Both the position numbers and the translations under genes were made by a program. The notes beneath the pieces are model-generated. The model saw only the letters and a program-made list of their open reading frames with translations, had not been told where the DNA came from and made no database searches. A stretch of DNA of 64,000 nucleotides from Ciceribacter sp. L1K22 (GTDB lineage Bacteria; Pseudomonadota; Alphaproteobacteria; Rhizobiales; Rhizobiaceae): NCBI RefSeq assembly GCF_017599385.1, contig NZ_JAGFPK010000001.1, positions 1,789,399 through 1,853,398 of the forward strand. Direction: 5' to 3'. Shown here in pieces: positions 1 to 8,125 of the stretch (positions are counted from its first letter, which is position 1; each line of letters opens with the position of its first letter).

Positions 1-2
1 CC

Positions 3-500
3 GTGTTCTTCGTCCGGACCGCAAGTCAACAGGATGTGGAGGCTCTCCGCACCCTCTTGTCCGAGACGTTTCATGCGACCTACGACGGCTTCTACGGCCT
101 CCTCAAGGTGCAGCAGCTGATCGACTCCTGGCATTCCGTTGCCGCGCTGAAGGCGCGTGTCGACAAGCGGGACGCGGAGTTTCTCGTTGCCGACGATGGC
201 AAGCGGTTGGGCGGTATGGCTTATGCGGCGATGTCTCCGAAGCTCACCAAGACCGCGGTTCTTCACCAGCTCTACATCCATCCGGAGTGCCAGCGTCAGG
301 GCATCGGGCGCGATCTCTTCGCGGAAATCGAGAGCTGCTTCCCCGATGCTGAAATCATGCGGCTTGAGGTCGAGCCCCGGAATGCCGGGGCCATCGCCTT
401 CTATCAGGCGCACGGCTTCATCGAGGTCGACCGAATCGACAGCTGCGGCAGTCCCGACAGCGGTTTGCCCGCTATCGTGATGGAAAAGCCGTTGGGCTGA
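3..500 (+). CDS. GNAT family N-acetyltransferase
   Basis: Predicted acyl-CoA-dependent acetyltransferase of 165 aa, a usual length for one GNAT domain. The acetyl-CoA pyrophosphate-binding motif is visible as QRQGIG near residue 98, after the beta-4 strand LHQLYIHPEC. The C-terminal part NAGAIAFYQAHGF is the usual motif B region. The substrate cannot be told from sequence. The reading frame opens with GTG two bases into the window, so the true start could lie upstream. The stop is 4 bp from the stop of the convergent next gene. Confidence 0.85.
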   Translation: MFFVRTASQQDVEALRTLLSETFHATYDGFYGLLKVQQLIDSWHSVAALKARVDKRDAEFLVADDGKRLGGMAYAAMSPKLTKTAVLHQLYIHPECQRQGIGRDLFAEIESCFPDAEIMRLEVEPRNAGAIAFYQAHGFIEVDRIDSCGSPDSGLPAIVMEKPLG

Positions 501-504
501 CTGC

Positions 505-933
505 CTACTGGTTGATCAGGTCTTTCATGTTGCCCTCCTCGTCGTAGATCGCGGCCGCCGAGCAATCAGCGATAAAGGGTCGCTTTTCGGTGTCGCAGGC
601 GACCTTGGCCGCATCTAACGCAGCTTCCTTGCTGTCCCAGCCGCAGAAGAACTCCTGCCAGTGGATGCCTTCGGTGTGGAGGATCGACACTTGAACGCTG
701 TAGAGCGCAGGAAAGCAGTAGGCCATTTCCACGCAATCCTCGTCGGTGCCGCCGCCGTCGATGCATTGCTGCTTGGCGCAGGCAAACGCGGACTGAGCAT
801 CCTTGCCGGTGCATACGCCGCTCGACATCTCCGGCGCTTGCACGAAGGCTATGCCTGAGCGACCGCTTTCCTGTGCAGCCGAAGCACTGGCGAAAAGCAT
901 CGCGAGCAAAGTGAAAAACGCTGCCTTTGTCAT
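505..933 (-). CDS. Exported Cys-rich protein, DUF4189-like
   Basis: Protein of 142 aa with an N-terminal signal peptide (MTKAAFFTLLAMLFASASA, cleavage probably after ASA), so periplasmic or surface-located. The mature part has about seven cysteines in pairs (CTGK, CAKQQC, CVEMAYC, CGWD, CDTEK, DCSAA). Repeated Ala-rich segments before the cysteines recall DUF4189 proteins. The ATG at 933 was preferred over one five codons upstream because the signal peptide begins there. No function can be assigned. It converges on the first GNAT gene and diverges from the second. Confidence 0.75.
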   Translation of the reverse strand: MTKAAFFTLLAMLFASASAAQESGRSGIAFVQAPEMSSGVCTGKDAQSAFACAKQQCIDGGGTDEDCVEMAYCFPALYSVQVSILHTEGIHWQEFFCGWDSKEAALDAAKVACDTEKRPFIADCSAAAIYDEEGNMKDLINQ

Positions 934-989
934 AAACCTGTCTCCCAATCCCTTTAGCTGGGCGGCAATCTCTCAGGTCGGATCGAAGC

Positions 990-1457
990 ATGCAAGCGTC
1001 ACCGGTGATAATCAGGGAAGCGGTGGAAACCGATGTTCCGGCGATCGTGGCGCTGTTCGCCGACGATCCGCTCGGCGGCCATGGGGACACGGTCGATCCG
1101 GCCGCCTTGCCGGGCTACCTGGCTGCCTTCCGCCGCATTTCCGCCTCGGCAAACGAAACGCTCTACGTCGCCGAAAGGGAGGCGTCGATCGTCGGGACAT
1201 TCCAGACCATGGTTACAACGACCATGACCGCGAGGGGCTCGTCCTCGATGATCATTGAGGCCGTCCAGACCCGCGCCGATTGCCGCGGTCAGGGGATCGG
1301 AGCGGCGATGATCGGCTTCTGCATCGAGAAGGCCCGGGCCGATGACATGCGCCTTGTTCAGCTGACCTCCAACGCTGTTCGCAAGGACGCCCATCGCTTC
1401 TATGAGCGTCTCGGCTTCAGCCCCAGTCATATCGGCTTCAAACTGAAGCTCAAATGA
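990..1457 (+). CDS. GNAT family N-acetyltransferase
   Basis: Second acetyltransferase, 155 aa. The acetyl-CoA motif RGQGIG lies near residue 97 after strand IIEAVQTRADC, and the C-terminal KDAHRFYERLGFSPSHIGFKLKL is the typical GNAT end. It is not closely similar to the gene at 3-500 outside the motifs. Substrate unknown. It diverges from the exported protein at 505-933 with a 56 bp gap that must hold both promoters. Confidence 0.85.
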   Translation: MQASPVIIREAVETDVPAIVALFADDPLGGHGDTVDPAALPGYLAAFRRISASANETLYVAEREASIVGTFQTMVTTTMTARGSSSMIIEAVQTRADCRGQGIGAAMIGFCIEKARADDMRLVQLTSNAVRKDAHRFYERLGFSPSHIGFKLKLK

Positions 1458-1563
1458 CCGGGACGACGTGCGAATCACTGGACATCGAAGCCGCGAGGCG
1501 GCATAAGCGGTTGACCTCATGTGACAGCGCCACGCCCTTTTTTGGCGGGCCGAAGGATACGAG

Positions 1564-1962
1564 ATGAAGCAGTTTCTGTTGGAGCTTTTCACTTGGTGGA
1601 ACGGGCAGACCATGGGTACCCGCTTCTTCACCTGGCGCAAGGGCACGCGCGTCGGCGAGGATGAAGCCGGAAACGTCTATTACGAAGGTCCTATGACCAC
1701 CTGGGGCAAGCCCAAGCGCTGGGTCATCTACAAGGGCTATGCCGACGCGTCGGCGATTTCGCCCGGCTGGCACGGCTGGATGCATTACCGGACCGACGTT
1801 CCGCCGAGCAAGGAAGACTATAAGGCGCGGGAATGGCAAAAGCCCCATCGTGCCAATCCGACCGGTACACCGGCTGCGTACCGCCCGCAGGGGTCGATAG
1901 CCGTCACCGGCGAGCGCCCTCGCGTAACCGGCGACTACGACGCCTGGACGCCGGGCAACTGA
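1564..1962 (+). CDS. NADH:ubiquinone oxidoreductase subunit NDUFA12 family
   Basis: 132 aa homologue of mitochondrial complex I accessory subunit NDUFA12 (B17.2), found in alphaproteobacteria and mitochondria. Diagnostic stretches are FTWWNGQTMGTRFFTWRKG near residue 9, VYYEGPMTTWGKPKRWVIYKG near 38-58, and SPGWHGWMHYRTDVPPS. The C-terminal GERPRVTGDYDAWTPGN is a typical tail. It probably sits on the matrix-equivalent (cytoplasmic) arm of respiratory complex I. Its position next to the DUF2155 gene and the aat-accC cluster is an arrangement I associate with rhizobial genomes. Confidence 0.93.
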   Translation: MKQFLLELFTWWNGQTMGTRFFTWRKGTRVGEDEAGNVYYEGPMTTWGKPKRWVIYKGYADASAISPGWHGWMHYRTDVPPSKEDYKAREWQKPHRANPTGTPAAYRPQGSIAVTGERPRVTGDYDAWTPGN

Positions 1963-2055
1963 AACCCCTTTTGGCCATATTTGGCGGCTAGGCGCTTGAG
2001 CGGATGGGTCGGCGGGACGCCGGCCCTTCGCTTGAAAGGCTCGAGAGGCGTGAAC

Positions 2056-2814
2056 ATGATTTTTGCAGGAACGGTTGCTGCTAGGCAGGTTGGCACGCTT
2101 GCTACCGCTGTTGCCCTGACCGGACTGCTCGCCCTTCCAGGCGCCGCCCATGCCGAGCGCATCTCCAATCCGGTTGCCGTCTTTGCCGGCATTGACAAGA
2201 TTACTGGCCGGATCACCACCTTCGACGTCTATGTCAACGAGACCGTCCAGTTCGGCGCGCTGCAGGTCACGCCGAAGGTATGCTATTCCCGCGACGAGGA
2301 AGAGGCTCAAAAGACCGACGCCTTCATCGAAGTCGATGAAATCACCCTAGACCGCAAGATCCGCCGCATTTTTTCCGGCTGGATGTTTGCGGACAGCCCG
2401 GCGCTGAACGCCGTCGAACATCCGATCTATGACGTCTGGCTGACGGACTGCAAGGCGACGTCCGAGGTGCCTGCCCCCGAGGGCGTCCAGGCCGCAACGC
2501 CGGCTCCCGTTCCGAAGACGGCTGAGCAGTTGGCGGCAGAAAGCCTGCAGCAGCAACAACAGCAACAGCCGGCGACATCTTCATCATCTGACATCGGCAA
2601 TGATTTCTCGACCCAGGCGCCGCTCGCCCAGGAGGGTGGCCTGCCGCCGGCCGATGACAATTTCCAGGCGACGGACGTGCCTCCGCTCGACGAACCTCAG
2701 ATCATTGATGATTTTTCCCAGGGACCCGCTGGCGGTGAGCTCATTCCGCCGCCTCCGCCCGTCGAACAGCAGCCGCTTCCCGGTGTGCCCGGCGGTGGCG
2801 TTGGTCTTTACTAG
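2056..2814 (+). CDS. DUF2155 domain-containing exported protein
   Basis: 252 aa, signal peptide over about residues 1-34 (hydrophobic core [15 protein letters not shown]). The DUF2155 domain follows with [29 protein letters not shown] and a final Cys in WLTDCK. The last 100 residues are low complexity: a Gln run (LQQQQQQQP), Ser run and Pro-rich tail, probably disordered. The ATG at 2056 was chosen because the signal peptide starts there; the frame is open further upstream. Its TAG stop overlaps the TAG of aat on the other strand. The role of DUF2155 is unknown. Confidence 0.85.
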   Translation: MIFAGTVAARQVGTLATAVALTGLLALPGAAHAERISNPVAVFAGIDKITGRITTFDVYVNETVQFGALQVTPKVCYSRDEEEAQKTDAFIEVDEITLDRKIRRIFSGWMFADSPALNAVEHPIYDVWLTDCKATSEVPAPEGVQAATPAPVPKTAEQLAAESLQQQQQQQPATSSSSDIGNDFSTQAPLAQEGGLPPADDNFQATDVPPLDEPQIIDDFSQGPAGGELIPPPPPVEQQPLPGVPGGGVGLY

Positions 2815-3428
2815 GCAAACAACTTGCTTGGCTGGCTCATCGCCTCGTCCAAAAGCTTCTGGTAGGCATTTTTCGGAATATCGACCGCGCCGAACGTCTT
2901 CAGGTGATCCGTGGTGAATTGCGTATCCAGCAGCGTAAAACCGCGCTCGACAAGGCGTTCCACGAGGTGCACCAGACAGATTTTCGAGGCATTGGTTCGC
3001 CTGGAGAACATGCTTTCCCCGAAGAAGGCCGACCCCAGCGACACCCCGTAAAGCCCTCCGACGAGTTCTTCTCCCTCCCACGCCTCCACCGAGTGGGCAT
3101 GGCCGAGGTGGTGAAGCGCACTGTAGAGGTCTCGGATCGTGGCGTTGATCCAGGTCGATGGCCGGTCCGGAGCGGACTCGGCACACTTCGCCACGACCAG
3201 ATTGAAGGCCGTGTCGAAACGAATGTCGAACGGTCGCTGGCGTACCGCTTTTGCCAGGCTTTTCGAAACGTGGAAATCGTCGAGCGGTATGATGCCCCGC
3301 ATCTCGGGCTCGACCCAGAACAGTTCCGGATCCTCGGCGGAATCCGCCATCGGGAACAGCCCGATCGAATAGGCGCGCAGCAGGAGCTCCGGAGTGATCC
3401 TCTGGTTCCTGCCGCGCCGCCCAGCCAT
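2811..3428 (-). CDS. aat: Leucyl/phenylalanyl-tRNA--protein transferase
   Basis: Transfers Leu or Phe from aminoacyl-tRNA to N-terminal Arg or Lys of proteins, making N-degrons for ClpS/ClpAP. 205 aa, typical of the shorter alphaproteobacterial form. Family motifs are visible: [58 protein letters not shown] and [18 protein letters not shown]. It is the last gene of the minus-strand run aroQ-accB-accC-aat and starts 7 bp after the accC stop, so it is probably co-transcribed. Confidence 0.95.
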   Translation of the reverse strand: MAGRRGRNQRITPELLLRAYSIGLFPMADSAEDPELFWVEPEMRGIIPLDDFHVSKSLAKAVRQRPFDIRFDTAFNLVVAKCAESAPDRPSTWINATIRDLYSALHHLGHAHSVEAWEGEELVGGLYGVSLGSAFFGESMFSRRTNASKICLVHLVERLVERGFTLLDTQFTTDHLKTFGAVDIPKNAYQKLLDEAMSQPSKLFA

Positions 3429-3434
3429 TCGTGA

Positions 3435-4784
3435 TCAGGCCGAGGTTTCGGCCAGATAATTCTCTAGCCAGTGGATGTCATAGTCGCCATTCGCGATGTC
3501 CTGGTTGGCGACCAGGTCCTGGAACAGCGGCAGAGTTGTTTTGATGCCATCCACGACAAACTCGTCCAGCACACGGCGGAGCCGCATCATGCATTCGACG
3601 CGGGTGCGTCCATGCACGATCAGCTTGCCAATGAGGCTGTCGTAATAGGGCGGAATCTTGTAGCCGGCATAGGCGCCTGAATCGACACGAACGCCGAGAC
3701 CGCCCGGTGCGTGGAAATGCGTGATCGTGCCGGGCGAGGGCACGAAGGTGCGCGGATCCTCGGCATTGATGCGGCATTCGATGGCATGGCCCGAGAAGAC
3801 GATCTCGTCCTGCGTGACGGACAGGCCGGCGCCGGAAGCGACACGAATCTGTTCGTGCACGAGGTCGATGCCGGTGATCGCTTCGGTGATCGGATGCTCG
3901 ACCTGCAGGCGGGTGTTCATTTCGATGAAATAGAACTCGCCGTTTTCGTAGAGAAACTCGATCGTGCCGGCGCCCCGGTACTTCATCTTCTTCATGGCGT
4001 CGGCGCAAATCTGGCCGATCTTCATACGCTGCTCGACATTAAGGGCAGGGGAGTTTGCCTCCTCCCAGACCTTCTGGTGGCGGCGCTGAAGCGAGCAGTC
4101 ACGTTCGCCGAGATGGATCGCGTTGCCAGCGCCGTCACCGACGACCTGGATCTCGATATGCCGCGGCTTGCCGAGATACTTTTCCATATAGACGGCGTCG
4201 TTGCCGAAGGCGGCGAGCGCTTCCGAGCGCGCGGTCGAAACGGCTTCGTCCAGATCGGCCTCGGTCTTTGCGACCTTCATGCCGCGACCACCACCGCCGG
4301 CCGTCGCCTTGATGAGAACGGGGAAGCCGATCTTCCGCGCGATTTCCATCGCGTTTTCCGGCTTTACTTCGCCATCCGAGCCGGGAACGACAGGAATGCC
4401 AAGTTCGACCGCGGTCTTCTTCGCCGTGATCTTGTCGCCCATCAGGCGGATGTGCTCCGCCGTCGGCCCGATGAATGTGATGCCGTGAGCGTCGAGGATG
4501 TCGGCGAACTTGGCGTTCTCGGACAGGAAGCCGTAGCCCGGGTGCACGGCGTCGGCGCCGGTGATCTCGCAGGCCGCGACGATCTGGTGGATATTAAGAT
4601 AGCTGTCACGCGACGGCGGCGGGCCGATGCAGACGCTTTCGTCGGCCAGACGCACATGCATGGCGTCGGCGTCGGCGGTCGAATGAACCGCGACGGTCGC
4701 GATACCGAGCTCCTTGCAGGCGCGCAGGACGCGAAGGGCAATTTCGCCGCGATTGGCTATGAGGATCTTTGAAATACTGGTCAT
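3435..4784 (-). CDS. accC: Biotin carboxylase subunit of acetyl-CoA carboxylase
   Basis: ATP-dependent carboxylation of the biotin on AccB, the first half-reaction of malonyl-CoA synthesis for fatty acids. 449 aa, the standard length. The N-terminal domain begins [18 protein letters not shown]; the ATP-grasp glycine loop GGGGRGMK is at residues 163-170; [14 protein letters not shown] carries the catalytic Glu/Arg; [12 protein letters not shown] lies in the C-terminal domain. The start at 4784 gives the canonical N-terminus; an upstream in-frame Met would add 17 atypical residues overlapping accB. It follows accB by 4 bp, so translation is likely coupled. Confidence 0.98.
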   Translation of the reverse strand: MTSISKILIANRGEIALRVLRACKELGIATVAVHSTADADAMHVRLADESVCIGPPPSRDSYLNIHQIVAACEITGADAVHPGYGFLSENAKFADILDAHGITFIGPTAEHIRLMGDKITAKKTAVELGIPVVPGSDGEVKPENAMEIARKIGFPVLIKATAGGGGRGMKVAKTEADLDEAVSTARSEALAAFGNDAVYMEKYLGKPRHIEIQVVGDGAGNAIHLGERDCSLQRRHQKVWEEANSPALNVEQRMKIGQICADAMKKMKYRGAGTIEFLYENGEFYFIEMNTRLQVEHPITEAITGIDLVHEQIRVASGAGLSVTQDEIVFSGHAIECRINAEDPRTFVPSPGTITHFHAPGGLGVRVDSGAYAGYKIPPYYDSLIGKLIVHGRTRVECMMRLRRVLDEFVVDGIKTTLPLFQDLVANQDIANGDYDIHWLENYLAETSA

Positions 4785-4788
4785 CGGC

Positions 4789-5271
4789 TTACTCGATGAC
4801 GACCAGCGGCTCACCGTATTCGACCGGGCGGCCATCCTCGACGAGGATTTCGACCACCTTGCCCGAACGCGGCGACGGGATCTGGTTCATCGTCTTCATA
4901 GCTTCGATGATGAGAAGTGTCTGGCCTTCCTTGACGCTGGCACCGACCTCGATGAACGGGCGGGCGCCTGGTGCGGAGGCGAGGTAGGCGGTGCCGACCA
5001 TCGGCGCCGTCACGGCCTTCGACAGGTCGCGCGCAGCCGGCGCGGCGGCGGTAACAGGCGCTGCTGCGGCGGCAGGAGCGGCAGCAGCAGCGGGCGCCGC
5101 ATAGCTCTGCATCGGCATCTGCGGCATTGCGACCATCTGCGGGCCACTCCGCGAAACGCGGATCCTGAGGTCGTCCTGCTCGACTTCGATTTCCGTCAGG
5201 TCGGTATCGTTGAGGATGTTCGCGAGATCGCGGATCAGCGCCTGATCGATTCCGGTTTTCTTGTCAGCCAT
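4789..5271 (-). CDS. accB: Biotin carboxyl carrier protein of acetyl-CoA carboxylase
   Basis: Carries the covalently bound biotin that shuttles CO2 between AccC and the AccAD carboxyltransferase. 160 aa. The N-terminal helix region (1-50) is followed by an Ala/Pro linker at about 57-80 and the biotinyl domain at about 85-160. The biotinylation motif is EAMKTMNQI with Lys126 as the modified residue; the second position after Lys is Thr-Met rather than the Met-Met of E. coli. Upstream neighbour is aroQ (24 bp), downstream accC (4 bp). Confidence 0.97.
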   Translation of the reverse strand: MADKKTGIDQALIRDLANILNDTDLTEIEVEQDDLRIRVSRSGPQMVAMPQMPMQSYAAPAAAAAPAAAAAPVTAAAPAARDLSKAVTAPMVGTAYLASAPGARPFIEVGASVKEGQTLLIIEAMKTMNQIPSPRSGKVVEILVEDGRPVEYGEPLVVIE

Positions 5272-5295
5272 GGAAATTAATCCCTATCGTTCTTG

Positions 5296-5733
5296 TTATT
5301 GCGTGAGGTTCTTCAGCGCCTGCAACGCCAGTATGTAACTGTGCGGCCCGAAACCGCAGATCACGCCCTTGCAAGCCGGCGCTATCATCGACTTGTGGCG
5401 GAATTCTTCCCGCGCATGCACATTTGAGATGTGCAATTCGACAACCGGCACGCCGATCGCGCGGATCGCGTCGTGCAGGGCAACGGAGGTATGAGTGTAG
5501 GCACCGGCATTGATCGCAACGCCTGCCGAGGCTTCGCTTGCCTCGTGAAGCCAGTCCACGAGCGTGCCTTCGTGATTGCTTTGGCGGAAGTCGATCGAAA
5601 AGCCATTGTCCTTGGCGTACGCAGCACAGTCGGCTTCGATGTCGGCGAGTGTCTTGCCGCCATAAATACCCGGCTCGCGCTTGCCCAGCATGTTCAGATT
5701 GGGCCCATTGAGGACGAAGAAGATCTTGCTCAT
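5296..5733 (-). CDS. aroQ: Type II 3-dehydroquinate dehydratase
   Basis: Third step of the shikimate pathway, 3-dehydroquinate to 3-dehydroshikimate, by the dodecameric type II enzyme. 145 aa, normal length. Motifs: FVLNGPNLNMLGKREPGIYG with the catalytic Arg/Tyr loop, FRQSNHEGTLVDWLHEA, INAGAYTHTSVALHDAI and VVELHISNVHAREEFRHKS with the catalytic His. It heads the run aroQ-accB-accC-aat, so aromatic and fatty-acid precursor genes appear to share a transcript. Confidence 0.97.
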   Translation of the reverse strand: MSKIFFVLNGPNLNMLGKREPGIYGGKTLADIEADCAAYAKDNGFSIDFRQSNHEGTLVDWLHEASEASAGVAINAGAYTHTSVALHDAIRAIGVPVVELHISNVHAREEFRHKSMIAPACKGVICGFGPHSYILALQALKNLTQ

Positions 5734-5867
5734 GTCGAGTTTCTGTATCCTTGAACCCGCCTCCTATAGACTGGCGAGGCCGCAAGGGAAAGCCCCAAGC
5801 GGCCCGCACAGCCTTGGATCACAGGAAATGCGGGGTCAAAACGGAATGGCTGTCTTGGTAAACCGGC

Positions 5868-6662
5868 TCAGCACACGGTGGCACCGCACGCCCGGACATT
5901 CGCAACCTTCTCCTGCAGAAGTTCGGCTCCAAGGGCGCCGAAGAGCGCTTCCTTGCCGACGACATAGGACGGGGTGCCGTTGATGCCGAGGCTGGCGGCG
6001 AGCTGGTAGGATTCCCGCACCGCCTCGTCGCTCGGGTTTTCGGCCATCATCTTGCGGATGTCGTCTTCGCTCACGCCCAGCGACTGAGCGACGGCGATCG
6101 CCTTGGCGTCATCGGCCCTTCCTTCCGAACCGAGCAGCGCCCGATGGAAGTCGAGATACTTTTCCGGCGCGATCTTGCGGAAAGCATCGGAAACGCGATG
6201 CGCCTGCAACGAGGCATCGCCAAGGATCGGCAATTCCTTCAGGACGAAGCGGACATTGCTGTCAGTGGCGAGAATCTGGTCCATATCCGCCATGGCGCGC
6301 TTGCAGTAGCCGCAGTTGTAGTCGAAGAACTCGACGATCGTTACATCGCCGTCCGGATTGCCGACGGTGATGTCGTGGCTCGACGCGAAGAGAGCGTCGC
6401 CATTGCTTTCGATGGCTGCCGAGGCCTGTTGCTGGCGCGCCATGTCCTGCTTGCGCTCAAGCGCGTCCTGGACCTCGAGCATGATCTCCGGGTTGGCGAG
6501 GAGATAGTTTTTAACCTGATCGCCGAACGCGGAAGGGGAACTGGCAGCGACGTCGGTCGTCGTCTCGCCTCGAGTCATCACGACGATAGCGGCGGCCGCC
6601 GCTGTCCAGGCGATGATCGCAGCTCCCGCCAGAATGCCGAGTTTCGTTGCGCTCATTGCCAT
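5868..6662 (-). CDS. DsbA/Com1-like thiol-disulfide oxidoreductase, membrane anchored
   Basis: 264 aa. One N-terminal hydrophobic segment (about residues 8-29) anchors or exports the protein. A helical linker (residues about 45-85) is followed by a thioredoxin-fold domain with active site CGYC at 117-120 and the cis-Pro loop NGTPSYVVG near residue 230. A helical insertion typical of DsbA-like proteins lies between them. The CxxC and the preceding charged linker resemble the Com1/ScsC branch. Two extra cysteines close the C-terminus (ACGATVC), possibly a structural disulfide. A second ATG two codons in could be the real start. Probably a periplasmic oxidase or isomerase. Confidence 0.88.
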   Translation of the reverse strand: MAMSATKLGILAGAAIIAWTAAAAAIVVMTRGETTTDVAASSPSAFGDQVKNYLLANPEIMLEVQDALERKQDMARQQQASAAIESNGDALFASSHDITVGNPDGDVTIVEFFDYNCGYCKRAMADMDQILATDSNVRFVLKELPILGDASLQAHRVSDAFRKIAPEKYLDFHRALLGSEGRADDAKAIAVAQSLGVSEDDIRKMMAENPSDEAVRESYQLAASLGINGTPSYVVGKEALFGALGAELLQEKVANVRACGATVC

Positions 6663-6847
6663 GTCAGTCCTCGCGATTGATGTTTGTCGTTGCGGCCGGC
6701 AGCGGGCTGCCTCGGCTGAAGTCGTTGTATTGGATGCGTCTTGACGGCGAAACAGGAATTTTTGCCGCGACCCACCAATCTCACCATTGTGATAGCGGAT
6801 TCATTGCGGCAAATGTCGGACCGAATTCAAGAGAAGGAAAAACCCTG

Positions 6848-8005
6848 ATGGTGTCCATATCCCGCCGCAGTGCCGTCGAACCGTTCCATGCGATGGATGT
6901 GCTGGCAGAGGCGACAAAGCGGCGGCAGGCGGGGCATCCGGTTATCTCCATGGCGGTCGGCCAACCCGGTGCGCCGGCCCCGAAGGCCGCTCTGGATGCA
7001 GCGCGTGAAGCCCTGTCGCACGGCCGTATCGGCTATACGGACGCTCTGGGGATGGGTAACCTGCGTATCGCCTTGACCGAGCACTACAGACGACGTCACC
7101 GCATCGAGCTTGATCCGGCGCGGATAGCCGTGACCACCGGTTCCTCGGCAGGCTTCAACCTGGCCTTTCTCTCGCTTTTCGACGAAGGCGATTGCGTCGC
7201 GATAGCGAGGCCAGGCTATCCCGCCTATCGCAACATATTGAAGGCCCTGGGTCTTCGCGTGGTTGAAGTACCAGTCAACGCAGCAACGGAGTTCACGCTG
7301 ACAGCCGAAAGCCTGGAGGCCGCGCAGTCTCGTGAAGGCGTTCGCCTAAAGGGTGTCCTTCTGGCGAGCCCCGCCAATCCGACCGGCACCGTCACAGGTC
7401 GCGAGGCCCTCGAAAGACTGGCCCGGTATTGCGCATCGCAGAAGATAACGTTGATCTCCGACGAGATCTATCACGGTCTGACCTTCTCTGGCGACGAAAC
7501 CTCGGCTCTGGAACTGACCGACGATGTCGTCGTCATCAACTCGTTTTCGAAATACTATTGCATGACGGGTTGGCGCATCGGCTGGATGGTTCTTCCCGAG
7601 CATCTGGTCCGGCCGACCGAATGCCTGGCGCAAAGCCTCTACATCTCGCCGCCGGAGCTATCCCAGATCGCCGCCACAGCGGCACTCGGTGCGACCGGTG
7701 AACTTGATGCCTACAAGGAGAGCTGCAGGGCCAATCGCGACTTTCTCCAGAGACGTTTGCCTGCCTTGGGTTTTCATCTGCTCTCGCCGATGGACGGCGC
7801 GTTCTACGCCTATGTCGATGTCAGCGCGCACAGCAATGACAGTATGGAATTCGCGAAGCGAATGTTGTCCGAAACGAATGTCGCCGCCACGCCCGGTCTC
7901 GACTTCGATCCGCTGGAGGGATCAAGAGCCATGCGCTTCTCCTACGCCGGCACCATGGCCGACATGGTCGAGGCAACGGATCGGATCGAGCGCTGGATTT
8001 CGTGA
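6848..8005 (+). CDS. PLP-dependent class I/II aminotransferase
   Basis: 385 aa fold-type I aminotransferase. The Schiff-base Lys235 lies in NSFSKYYCMTGWRIGW; ASPANPTGTVTG gives the substrate/PLP Asn; SDEIYHGLTF gives the PLP-pyridine Asp and Tyr; MRFSYAG near the end holds the carboxylate-binding Arg. The ATG at 6848 is supported by an AGAAGGA ribosome site upstream; the open frame extends about 200 bp further but reads through non-conserved sequence. The substrate is not evident; aspartate/tyrosine-type annotation would be a guess. It stands alone between dsbA-like and rne, both on the other strand. Confidence 0.9.
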   Translation: MVSISRRSAVEPFHAMDVLAEATKRRQAGHPVISMAVGQPGAPAPKAALDAAREALSHGRIGYTDALGMGNLRIALTEHYRRRHRIELDPARIAVTTGSSAGFNLAFLSLFDEGDCVAIARPGYPAYRNILKALGLRVVEVPVNAATEFTLTAESLEAAQSREGVRLKGVLLASPANPTGTVTGREALERLARYCASQKITLISDEIYHGLTFSGDETSALELTDDVVVINSFSKYYCMTGWRIGWMVLPEHLVRPTECLAQSLYISPPELSQIAATAALGATGELDAYKESCRANRDFLQRRLPALGFHLLSPMDGAFYAYVDVSAHSNDSMEFAKRMLSETNVAATPGLDFDPLEGSRAMRFSYAGTMADMVEATDRIERWIS

Positions 8006-8075
8006 AAAATATTTAATTTCAATAATTTAAATAGGTTTCCGGATTCAATTACTGAGCAGCATTTGTTGCCATAAA

Positions 8076-8099
8076 AAAGGCCGCGATCACGCGGCCTTT
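8076..8099 (-). terminator. Intrinsic terminator of rne
   Basis: A perfect 10-bp stem (AAAGGCCGCG / CGCGGCCTTT) with an ATCA loop. On the minus strand it is followed by a run of T (complement of the A-run at 8073-8078), so it should end rne transcription 27 bp after the stop codon. On the plus strand the T-run is poorer, but it may also stop the aminotransferase transcript. Confidence 0.85.
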
Positions 8100-8125
8100 G
8101 TGATTTTGGCGATGACGTCAGCGCC

